Part shown: one piece after another, positions 48,901-60,900 of the stretch | Layout of the letters: the number at the start of each line of letters is the position of its first letter | How positions within the stretch are numbered: the first letter of the stretch is position 1 | Source of the DNA: Cyclina sinensis | Taxonomy: Eukaryota > Mollusca > Bivalvia > Venerida > Veneridae | Assembly (NCBI GenBank): GCA_012932295.1 | Contig: JAAONU010000001.1 | Location: 28,954,921-29,018,920 of the forward strand | DNA length: 64,000 nt | Direction of reading: 5' to 3' | Program-made: the position numbers and the translations under genes | The notes under the pieces: model-generated | What the model was told of the DNA's origin: nothing | Seen by the model: only the letters and a program-made list of their open reading frames with translations | Database searches by the model: none

Positions 48901-51900
48901 TGCTGCTAACATATCAGCCTGTAGCTCACTTACCGTTCTGCTACTAACTTATCAGCCTGTAGCTCACTTACCGTTCTGCTACTAACATATCAGCCTGTAG
49001 CTCACTTACCGTTCTGCTACTAACTTATCAGCCTGTAGCTGACTTACCGTTCTGCTACTAACATATCAGCCTGTAGCTGACTTACCGTTCTGCTACCAAC
49101 TTATTAGCCTGTAGCTCACTTACCGTTCTGCTACTAACTTATCAGCCTGTAGCTCACTTACCATTCTGCTACTAACATATCAGCCTGTAGCTGACTTACC
49201 ATTCTGCTACTAACTTATCAGCCTGTAGCTCACTTACCGTTCTGCTACTAACTTATCAGCCTGTAGCTCACTTACCGTTCTGCTACTAACTTATCAGCCT
49301 GTAGCTCACTTACCGTTCTGCTACTAACATATCAGCCTGTAGCTCACTTACCATTCTGCTACTAACTTATCAGCCTGTAGCTCACTTACCGTTCTGCTAC
49401 CAACATATCAGCCTGTAGCTCACTTACCGTTCTGCTACCAACATATCAGCCTGTAGCTCACTTACCGTTCTGCTACCAACATATCAGCCTGTAGCTCACT
49501 TACCGTTCTGCTACCAACATATCAGCCTGTAGCTCACTTCACGTTCTGCTACTAACTTATCAGCCTGTAGCTCACTTACCGTTCTGCTACTAACTTATCA
49601 GCCTGTAGCTCACTTACCGTTCTGCTACCAACATATCAGCCTGTAGCTCACTTCACGTTCTGCTACTAACTTATCAGCCTGTAGCTCACTTACCGTTCTG
49701 CTACTAACTTATCAGCCTGTAGCTCACTTACCTTTCTGCTATTAACTTATCAGCCTGTAGCTCACTTACCGTTCTGCTACCAACATATCAGCCTGTAGCT
49801 CACTTACCGTTCTGCTACCAACATATCAGCCTGTAGCTCACTTACCGTTCTGCTACCAACATATCAGCCTGTAGCTCACTTCACGTTCTGCTACTAACTT
49901 ATCAGCCTGTAGCTCACTTACCTTTCTGCTACTAACTTATCAGCCTGTAGCTCACTTACCGTTCTGCTACCAACATATCAGCCTGTAGCTCACTTCACGT
50001 TCTGCTACTAACTTATCAGCCTGTAGCTCACTTACCGTTCTGCTACTAACTTATCAGCCTGTAGCTCACTTACCTTTCTGCTATTAACTTATCAGCCTGT
50101 AGCTCACTTACCGTTCTGCTACCAACATATCAGCCTGTAGTGGACTTACCATTCTGCTACTAACTTATCAGCCTGTAGTGGACTTACCATTCTGCTACCA
50201 ACATATCAGCCTGTAGCTGACTTACCATTCTGCTACCAACATATCAGCCTGTAGCTGACTTACCGTTCTGCTACCAACATATCAGCCTGTAGCTGACTTA
50301 CCGTTCTGCTACCAACATATCAGCCTGTAGCTGACTTACCGTTCTGCTACCAACATATCAGCCTGTAGCTGACTTACCATTCTGCTACTAACATATCAGC
50401 CTGTAGTTTTGTGGACAATCCTGACACTATACTTTCAGAGATGTAATGATCTGAAAAATGCATGAATAAAAGTAAGTCAGAGATTACAAGCATCTTCCAT
50501 TTTCAAAGTAAAGTTTACAATGTTATTAATATTATATCATAAAAATATACCTACGACTCTGGAGTCAGTATTCTTACAGTCCAATGATTTAACTTTGTTA
50601 ATCAATTCAAACAAACAATAAGTATTCAAAGAACACTGGATTGCCCTACAAGTTTCTATTTCTTCTTTTTTTCAAAATACCTTTCTGCTTTTCACTGCCA
50701 AAATAGACTACTGTTGCTGGTACAAGACCTGCCTGAAATTAAAAACAAAATTTGCAAATTGTCTCTCGCACTGCTTAATTTGTTATCATGATCAGTTATA
50801 GAAGAAGTACTATGTCAACAGGTAAATATCTTAGAGTTGATTTAGCTTATAAGGATATAAATCAGTGACCACAATGAGAATTAAAACTATATTTACACAA
50901 ACTGATGGCCATCAAAGTTTGTATTAATTTATAAGACCATTTTCTGATTACTGTAGTCTTCTTTTTCAGTAAACAGCCCTGGTTTCTACTCTCAAGAAGT
51001 GAAACAAACTAAAGAATTTGCATCCTAGGCAATCCAAAATTTCATTTTGCACGGTAATAATTTGTAAACAATTTCTATTTTCACTGTTATGAATTAATAG
51101 AAAGAGTGTATTTTTGAAACTATCAACATAAGAAATTATAATACTGTGAAATCATTTAAATTCGAGGGCATAAAATTTCGTGGTTTGTCGACAGAGGGCA
51201 ATTTCGTGGGGTCGAAAATTCGTGGAATTCAATTGCTAGGTAAAAAAAAAATTCGGGGCTGAAAATTCGTTGATTTCAACATTAGGTGAAAGGAAACCTT
51301 ACAAACAATATCCAGCATTTGTGCTATGAAATTGTTGATGCGTGCAAGTTAACGTGTTTCCACTTACCCAAACAACCGAAGAGTCGTTACTATGGTAATT
51401 AACCTACCGATCGGTCTTCTCAATTAACAAGTGGCAAGTGTCAATTATACTTTGTAATATGTTGCGCATCGTTTTCATTGTTAAAATTTAAGGTGTGTAA
51501 AAACTGTCTTTATCAATTTTAAAGCTGTGAAAAACGTCGGCCTTCCGTCTTTGATAATGTAAAAATAAACATTTCATTCAGGGACCGTATAAATGCAAAT
51601 AGCATCTGCAGTATAGTGCGGTTTGACAGACACGTGACACTACGTCACTACAATTTCTACTTTCAGTTTGGGTGTACCTAGTAAACAAACAAAATATGGG
51701 TACACACCTGAAAAAAAACTCATCAGCTGGTTTAGTATCCGATTCTTACCTACGTTTATCGTTGATTCATTGAATGAAGTACAAAAAAAGCTGCAGGTAA
51801 GCACACAACTTGTCTACGGACGATGTACAAACTACGAACCTCGTCTCACACCTTTTTGGTGCTATTGACTGATTGGGCATACTTAACATTATCCTGGGCA

Positions 51901-54900
51901 CAATTTGTTTGTCGGGACTTGATTTCGTGGGTTACCTGAACCACGAAATCCACGAAAATTAATCCCCAACGAATATTAATGATTTCACAGTATCCGAGGA
52001 TAGCGATAATTTATTTACTTGAAAATAAGATGTTGGATATAAAATACTTTTACAGCAGACACAGCAATCTTTTAATAAATGCGCGTGTGAAGACAATACT
52101 ATACCTCCTTCTCAAATTTACAAATTCAAACATACCTCAATAAGTGTCTGTGTATCATCTTCTAAGAGTTTCTTTGGAGGAGCCGTATCTGTGAATAAAT
52201 TAATATTTAACATGTCTCCAAGTATTGAAGGGAATACAGAAGAGGTTTCTTAGTCGTCAAAGTGGTCAGGTATAAATTGTTGAGTGCGAACAGCAAGATC
52301 ATTATTTTCATGTATACCAACAATCCAACTATATCAATTCATTGGAAATCGTGGTGCTCCCCATGTAGTGGTTACTGAGAAATACCACAGACATGGACAG
52401 TGGTGAAGGAAAAAACAAATTGACATGGATCATGCAGGTAATGTCAACATCTCCTCTTGGTACTGTGGCTTCCAAGAAAGTGTTGACTACATGCTTCACT
52501 ACTTGTGTTTGAAGAAAATTATATAAAAATCAAAAAATCGTAAAAGATTCATGAAACAAACATTCAAACAAACAAGACCAGTCAGAATGACACAAAATGT
52601 CCCCTTATTGTCATCAGAAATCCCCAAAGCCAAATAGGAATGCCTACTCAGCATAGTGAGTCTATAACAATAGAAACCCAAGTCCTCTACTTCTAACTAG
52701 TGGTTGCTGAGAAACAGGCCTGACAAAAATGAGTGACTGATTGACGGACAGACAGATAGATAGAGAAGACAGTGGCAATATGCTCCTTTCAACTTGAGTT
52801 CTGGCAGCATAATGAATTTAAACTTACTAACACCATTAATCCTTGCTCCTGACATTGCAGGTTTAAAAACTAAAATACTCTGACACCCACTGTAATGAAA
52901 CCCTTAGCTATATTATATTTGCTGCAAAAAAAGACACATTTACTTACATAAGTAAAATGGAATGCTCTTGTCTTCTAGATGCTCCTTTACAAATTTCTTG
53001 ACAGCAAATACTAAAAGAGAAATTGACATGAAAACTTAACTTGTTTTTCTGCATACAGACACTTTGTTAAACTACTGATCTGATCTGTATCAGCTGTGGA
53101 AGGACTTGCAAGAAACATCTCAGTCAAATTATATCAACTTTATTTAATTATAGAGGCTGAAGACATTTTTTACTTACTACATACCAAGACGGACAAAAAT
53201 TAATCACAAGTCAAGCTGTCCATCAACCGGCAATCAATTGTTTAAACTCTAACACACACACTATTTTTCCTTTTAGTAGGGATGATGACCAAGACTTTTG
53301 ACATAAATATGTTTCAAAGTTGTCCTTAAGAAAACTCATCTAGTTTCATGCAGACAATAGCAAAACGTAATCCAAGCTAGTGACTTTGTTTTCATTTAAT
53401 ATGACCTAGCTTTAAACTCATCTAAGAATTCTTCAGGAAAAAACATTCTGAGCAAGTTTCCCCACATGACCAAGTTTACAAATATATAACAAGAGATTAT
53501 TCAGAAAAATATTCTGAGCAAATCCCAAATTCACAAGCTAAAATGTTGACTAATGTATGCAAAAGGAAGGCCAAAGGCTCACAAACCTGTCTCCCTGGGT
53601 CTGAAAAGACCCTGAAGTGTAAGTTTATCATGGAACTGAACACGTATGGCCACTCTTTTATATCTACTATACTCAGCTTCCAGTTTAGCTCTTCTCATTG
53701 CTGAGGTCATCAAGGGTTGCCCCTCTATATCCTGACTGTAAAGTAAATGAAAGTAAATGTATGAACAGAAAGTATAGCCTGAGTATACTGTGTAAACATG
53801 TAGTAACTTAAGACAAGTACATAAGAGTTTAGACTTATGTTTGTTTCAAAACCAATCAGATTAATGAAAGTCAAGGTTATTGCTTGCATTTATGGTTCAG
53901 TGCTTCAGCTTGCTGTAAACTTTCGTTGAATGTAATGAGTGTAAGCCCAATCTCCAACCTGACTCTTTGAACCTACTCATCCAAGAAAAAAAAGAAATGG
54001 AAAAAAAAAAGGGGGGATGCTCTGGGTGTTACTTTGGGTGGGGAGGTGGGGTAGTACCTACCCATCCCATGAAAATAAATAATCCAGTTTTAGGCTTAGT
54101 GCTTTCCCATTAGAAGTTTTTTCATATAAAAGTCTATGCAAAACAAGTGACTCCTGGGGTGGGGCTAATTTTGACCCCAGACATATAATATGAACAATCT
54201 TGGTAGTGGTCTGCTAGAAGATGCCTCATATCAAATAATAAAGCTCTGTATCACATGGTTTTAAACAGGAAGAATTTTCCAATATTACTATATGTAAGCC
54301 CCATGGCAGGGCCAATATTGACCCTGGGGTCATGATTGGAACCAACTTGGTAGAGGTCCACTAGACAATGCTACATACTAAACAACCTAAATATGCCTTC
54401 AGTGAATAGTTTTACAGAGCATTAAACACTGCATTTCAAAATATTGTAAAATAACCAAATTGGATGTTTTTTTATACATTTCAATGCAAATATTTTTTAT
54501 TTTAACAAATTCAGATTTTGGCTTAAAAAAGTTGACAGCAGGGAAAAAAACAAAGATGATATTTCAGACATATAGAGACAATGTAAGGACTTCCAGAGTT
54601 AAAAAGACATAACCATCTGCAGATCAAGGTGAACAAAGGCAAAAGCTGAAATATGCAAAACTACATCTATAGTTCAATTTCAAATACAGTAATTCAGCTA
54701 CAAAAGTAAGGAAGTTTATCAGCAAGTCAAGGTTATGGTCATAAGGAAGATTTTTTTGTTTTTCTACATGTATATATATGTCACATGAAACTATTAACCC
54801 TGTCCCTGCAGAGGTTACTTACCACACCAAGGCCAAGATTTTAACCACTTTGGTCCAGAAATAAATGACAACACTACAAACCAAATATCTACACTCTGGA

Positions 54901-57900
54901 CCAAATTATTTTTAAAATGAGCCGGAAGCTTCTAGGGACATTTTTTCAAATTTTCCATACAGGCATACAAGGAAAATAAGCCTGGCCCCCTGGCAGTCGT
55001 GTCTTTTTCACAGACCAAAATAAATTTCACACCCAAGAAACATTTGTGCTGAATCATTTTCAAATCAAAAAGTTCCTGAGAAGAAAAGTTTTGAAGTTGC
55101 CATGACAACCGTAGTTCTGCATGGAACTTGATCCTGTCTGAAAAGAGGCCACAAAAGTTCTGGTATATTTTTATTTCAAATAAGCCCAGTGGTTTCTGAA
55201 GAGATTTCATCTGAGCCAATTGGTTCAGGTAAGCAAAAAAAAAAAAAATCTCAACTTTGTTCTCTTTCTAGGACAGGTCTGTAAAAAAAAAAAGAATTCC
55301 CATCCTTGTTATAAACCTATCAGGAAAGCCTCTGTTCCCTATTATAGTTTGTTCAAGGTCCCATTTCTCTCTCCATTTCCAACAGTTACTGAGAATTCTA
55401 GAAACAGAACTATCCAAAATGTGTTCATAGTTCCTCGCCAACTTTTTTTTAACATCTTTTTATTCAGTTTGGTTAGAAACTTGATTGGTGGGACTTAGAA
55501 TTGAAAAAATAAACAAGCTCTTTTGACTTTTATATACACAAGAGGAAAGAAACATTCTATATATGCATGCAACTTCTTCATTTGCCAGTCTTTAATTTTT
55601 TTCTCAATGTCAGTTACTCTCTTTTTCAAATTATCAGTAGCACAAAAATGAAATATCTTTAATATACTCACAGTCGTCTTTGCTGAGCTGCTAACAAACT
55701 TCTAATATCACGTTCTGTGAGCTCAAAGAAATCATCTGGAAGATCTGTTTTCAGAAAGAAGAAACACTCTTATAACATGTGCACAAGCTACAGACATTTA
55801 TATGCATACATATTCAAATTTGTTGTTTCATAACTATATAGAACTTTCATATAAATTTCAAATTTCAATATACATGTATTGTGGGTGTTCCCATAATATG
55901 ACCGTCATTCAATTAGCATAAAGAAATGTTTAATATGCATGCAAATGTTTTATCGATTTTAATAAAACATAGTACAGCTGTATGAGGTATATCTAAACTT
56001 TTTAACTACAGCATGGATGCAGTTGCAGACTAGTCAGCAATGTATATCATATGATTTAGCTGCATTATCAGTAAGTGTTTTCCAAGTTCATTTTTACATT
56101 GCTTCAAACTTCAGTAGATACCTTCACTTTCCTTCCCTGGTTCTCTCTCTGATAGTGGATCTTCTATGTTAAACACTGTAGTCTTTCTCTCACAAGGCTT
56201 GCATAGAGAATTTAAGAAAACAACAACATAAACTCTTAGCCAATTGTATTTAAACATGACTATTGTATTTAAATTCCATGTACTAACCTAATGAATCAAA
56301 TATTTTTCAAAGATCAGAAACTGTTTTTGAATGGTTGGTACCATGTTTCCTCGTGATGAAAAAATCCAACATTGAATTTTTTCAATGTCATAAAACTTTT
56401 CAATGAATAAAAATGCAAATTAAGATCACATGTACAAGATATTCCTTTTATGGTCACAATGGAAGAATGTAACAAAAATGACTATAAACTAGTAAATAAG
56501 ACCATTAGCATTAAACATACCTGAAATTCTTTCTTTTTGACATTACTGAAATATACAAAAACAAAACTTTACTCTAATTAAACTTAAATCTTGTGAAAAT
56601 GTAATAATTTGTCCAAAACTGCATAAAACTGAAATTTGGTTTCTTGCACGTAAATTGAGAAATGAGAAATCAACTCTGCGCCTTGAAATTTGCTTTGAAA
56701 AATTACTTCAGATGTCTGACAGTACTTCATACATCACTGCTTTGTTCTGGGCTTTGCATTTCAAGACAGAAAAAACAAGAGAGCTATGATTGCCCTATAA
56801 CACTCACCCTAGTAACACTGTCATTACTGAAAACGTAATTGTCAAATTTGTCCTACAGAGATAAGATTTTTTAGTCAGACAACCTATTTTTTCATCAAGG
56901 AAAATTAGTTAAAATCTCTTCAAAAAGATCATTACAAAAACATTATAACCAAGTCTAGCGAAAACTGGGTAAACATTTTAGACCTTTAGGCATATCTGTT
57001 TGATTCTGCCACTGAACTATTTTTGTTGAATAAACATACCTCATTTCATTGTTATAAAGTTTCAAGCCTTTGGTCTCTTCTGGAAACTGGAAATGAAAAT
57101 AAATATTGCATTTAGTGAACTTGGTTAAGACTAATTATCAACAAGCAAATTTGAGAAACTGATATCCCCCAGCAACATAAATGAAAAGTTTGAGTGGCAA
57201 GTACTTTGAAAAATTCTTAGATGCATGTGGGAAACATTGATACAATGGCAACAGTAAATGCTTGAATACTGTGTATGGAGGGTTTTACTGGTAATTCAAA
57301 TGGGAAAAAAGGTGTGTATATGCCTGAGTATTTATCAGGTCAATCCCTTTCATAGTTTTCAAGTTATGCTTGTTTTATCCTGTCAATTATTTCATATCCG
57401 ACCCGATAAAGGGGGGTCGTACAAATTTTGCTTTATACGGCACATGCTACGTCATCACCGGTGACGTCATAGACTACTTTTTTGTTTATAATCAGAAGGA
57501 AGTGATTAAATGGTTGTTATTACAAACAGAGACTACTTGAATAAAAATTAGCTATTTCAATATCTAGATCTTATAATATAGCATGATCATTTAATGAAAA
57601 AAACATCGAAATTTTGGAACTATTGTTTGTGTATATGTTCACCTGGCGGATAACCTTGACATTTGAAACACTTTAAAGATAGATTTTCAATATCCTAGTA
57701 ATATATTGACAAATGCCAGATGTGACAGGATAAATAGAATAATAGGTTAGTGTCTTAAATAAGAAAGTTTATCTGGCTCGGCTGCGGAATTTATCGGGTT
57801 CGCCTTCGGCTCACCCGATAAATTCCTACGCCTTGCCAGATAAACTTTCTCCTATTAAGACACTTACCTATTATTCTCTATATAAAAGTGTGACCTTGAC

Positions 57901-60900
57901 ACATGAGGTAGGGATATGATGTTGCACACAACGTCCTCTTGATGTGGTGAAAATTTGTGCCAAATTATCTTAAAATCCTTCAATGCATAAGAGAATTACA
58001 GTTCTGACACAAATGAGACCATATATACAAGATTTAGTTACCTTTAAACTCTAAGTATGACCTAAAAATTTGAGATTGGGATGTAGGTGGTGGAGACACA
58101 TAATTAATGTATTGAATTTACCTGTTTTATTTAGAACTTTTGACTGAGACCTTGATATCACAATAATGTTTCCACTATCATTCCCATTTACATGATTTTG
58201 AAGAAACTCAAAAGCTCTAAATTTTAGGGTATGTCTCTTTTAATGAAAATGACCATTTATCATTACTGTTAAAATCAGTCTAAAGCTATCACTGAAAATG
58301 ACTGATTTCGCTTCAATACCCCACTTTCAGAGAAAAGAGGGAAATACAGAACTTGTCACACGCATCTAAACTTATTTGTTATTTTTCACCTCAAGTTTCA
58401 AATTGATAGTCCTAAAGATGTGGAAGTAGTTTGCGTCACAAGATTTTACTATGACAGGCCGTAAAACCACAGAACAGGCATGGACAGGCATAAATAATGC
58501 TTCATGCACATCTAAACTTATTGGTAAGTAAGCACACCAAGTTTCAAATCGACAGTCCTAGAAATGTAAAAGTAGTTCGCCTCACAAGATTTTAATATGA
58601 CGGGCTGTAAAACCGCAGAGCAAGCATTGGCATGTATGACAAAAGCACCACAAACATCCGCACTTATTGGTGAACAGCACACCAAGCTTCAAATTAACTG
58701 ACCTAGAAATTTGGAAGTAGTTTAACTAACAAGATTTCTGCATTGGACTGACTGACCGATTCAAGATGACTCCTATATAACCCGACAAATGAAGTTTAGC
58801 AGGGGTATTATGATGGAAAAGTCAACTGAAATGCTGTATATTATGTTCTTTGTAAGAGATAAGTGTAATAAAGGAACTTTTTGCATAAAAAGGTAAACTT
58901 TGATCATACTTTGAAATCTGAAAAAGGTGATGGTTCTTGTTGTTGTTTCTTTTCAGAATTTATCCCAGCTGCCCCTTGTTGCTGACTCCTATTAAATCTC
59001 GGTACGTCCATGTTGGCAAGGAAGGACTGGGCTAACCTTCTTGCTACCTGCAACACAATTATATGTAAAAAGTAATCCAAATGTTTCATAATGTAATTTT
59101 ACTTATAATAATCACTATAACTAATGCAGTCAACATGATGCCTTACCAATCAGCAGATCTACATATATGTATTTTGTATAATAACATTTCAATTGTGTCA
59201 GAACAAACAATTAGCTACAGAATACACACAATTTAACACTGCCTTTTTGTTCTAACATTCAATACATAGAAAAAGATGTTTTTGTAGTACACAGCAATTT
59301 CTTAAAATCATGATTTGTTTGATCACTTTTGGAAAGTACATGACAACATTAACTGAAGAGGGGTTGGCATCTATTACTAAGTGAGTTGTAAGTTCATCAA
59401 CTTGAAAGTCATGTTGATCTTTTTCTTACCATTAATCATACCCTACTGAGAAATACAAAATTATCAAGTGAAGCAAAAACTCTGGCAATGAAATATTACT
59501 TCCCACAAATTAAATGATAAAAATTTTCAGAATATGAACATGTAACTTTACCTTATTTTCAGCTTATATTTGTCTGCTGTCCAGTTCTCATGAATCATGA
59601 AAAAAAATTTCACCCATAACCCTTAAGAAACTTAAATGTGAAATGATAACTGTTTGGAGGATAAGTAAAGGATGAGTTAACAATTGACTAACCTGCTGCT
59701 GGTCAGCTGGAAGGTCATTGAAGTCTTCAGGTGTGAACACTTGTATACCAGAGATATCTCTCAACCTGTCAATGGCAGTCATTCCTGACCCTGCTGCACC
59801 ACCCTGTCTATCAGCTAGAAACAAGCACAGTCAATGTAAATCTAGGGATATTTTTTTCTAAAAAGGTCCTCAGGTGAAGTAGTAAAAAAGTAGTTTAAAG
59901 CTTGTCAGTTCAATTTCCTTTGTAGCAAACAGAGATCAAATAAACACTGCTACACTGAGCATGTAAAAGCTCAGAGCATTTTGGATATACAAGAACATTT
60001 TTGAAGATTTTCTTTTACACTAATGTAACACATGGCTTTTGGAGCCATTAATAATTAATAGACAGCAGATGGGGCGCAGAACAATATTTGTAGAAGTCCA
60101 CTTGACAACAATACATACCGAATGCTTGTGCTATGTGTCTTTAATTCTGGTTTCAAAAGCAAAGATATTTAAAATTGAATAGAATTCTATGTACAAGAGC
60201 TTGGGTGTAACACTTATGCTCTTAAAAATAACAGCAATGGGCAAAACAAAATCATTAAAGATCGAAAGTCTTTTTACTTACACAACAGCACTTTCTCCTG
60301 ATACAACTGATGTACATTTTCAATATTTTCTAATACATGGCAAAAAAAATTGTGACAGACAAAAGCACAGATGACAGACTAGTAGCAACTTAATACTCAA
60401 ACTTGTGGAGCTAAAAAATATGTGAGAAAAAAGTATCCATCAAATACTATTATACTGATTGCATATCATTGATGCAAAACTGAAGTGAGCAGTTACCATC
60501 TGTTTTCTCTCCTGTACTAGAATCCTCTGTTTCCATAATGTTCTCAGTAGTGTGAGGTTGCTCTACTTCCATTGGTTCTCTATGGCTCTGTGACACATCT
60601 GGCTCTTCCTCTAGTTTCACAACTTTACAAGGAGTTTCAGAAGGGTTTACTTCTGAAATAACTGACTTTGTATCAGATAATTTGTTTCCATTTTGTTTCT
60701 GAACACTGGCACTTTCTGTCATTTTCTGAGCACTAGTTTTATTGTCATCATGTTTATTTGATTTCACAGTCATAGATGTTTGATCAGTTGTCACCGTCCC
60801 TATACTAGGAGCTGTTAACTGTGGGTTTTGCTGTTTTGAGGCTGACTGCTCAAGTCTGGCTTTGTGTAACTTTTCTCGCTCAATCTTTCTTGCAATTTCA

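Larger units (their letters stand above)
57087..58909 (-). other. ASPSCR1 intron with foldback element and tandem module
   Basis: Contains a near-palindromic CRE pair (57453-57473), a 146-bp foldback element (57735-57880) and a three-copy ~125-bp module (58330-58760). No coding content recognised. Confidence 0.65.

Noticed and set aside
47441..50406. CRISPR-like regular array
   Set aside because: No spacers, the units are contiguous 38-mers, and the sequence is a eukaryotic intron with a clear exon-junction origin.
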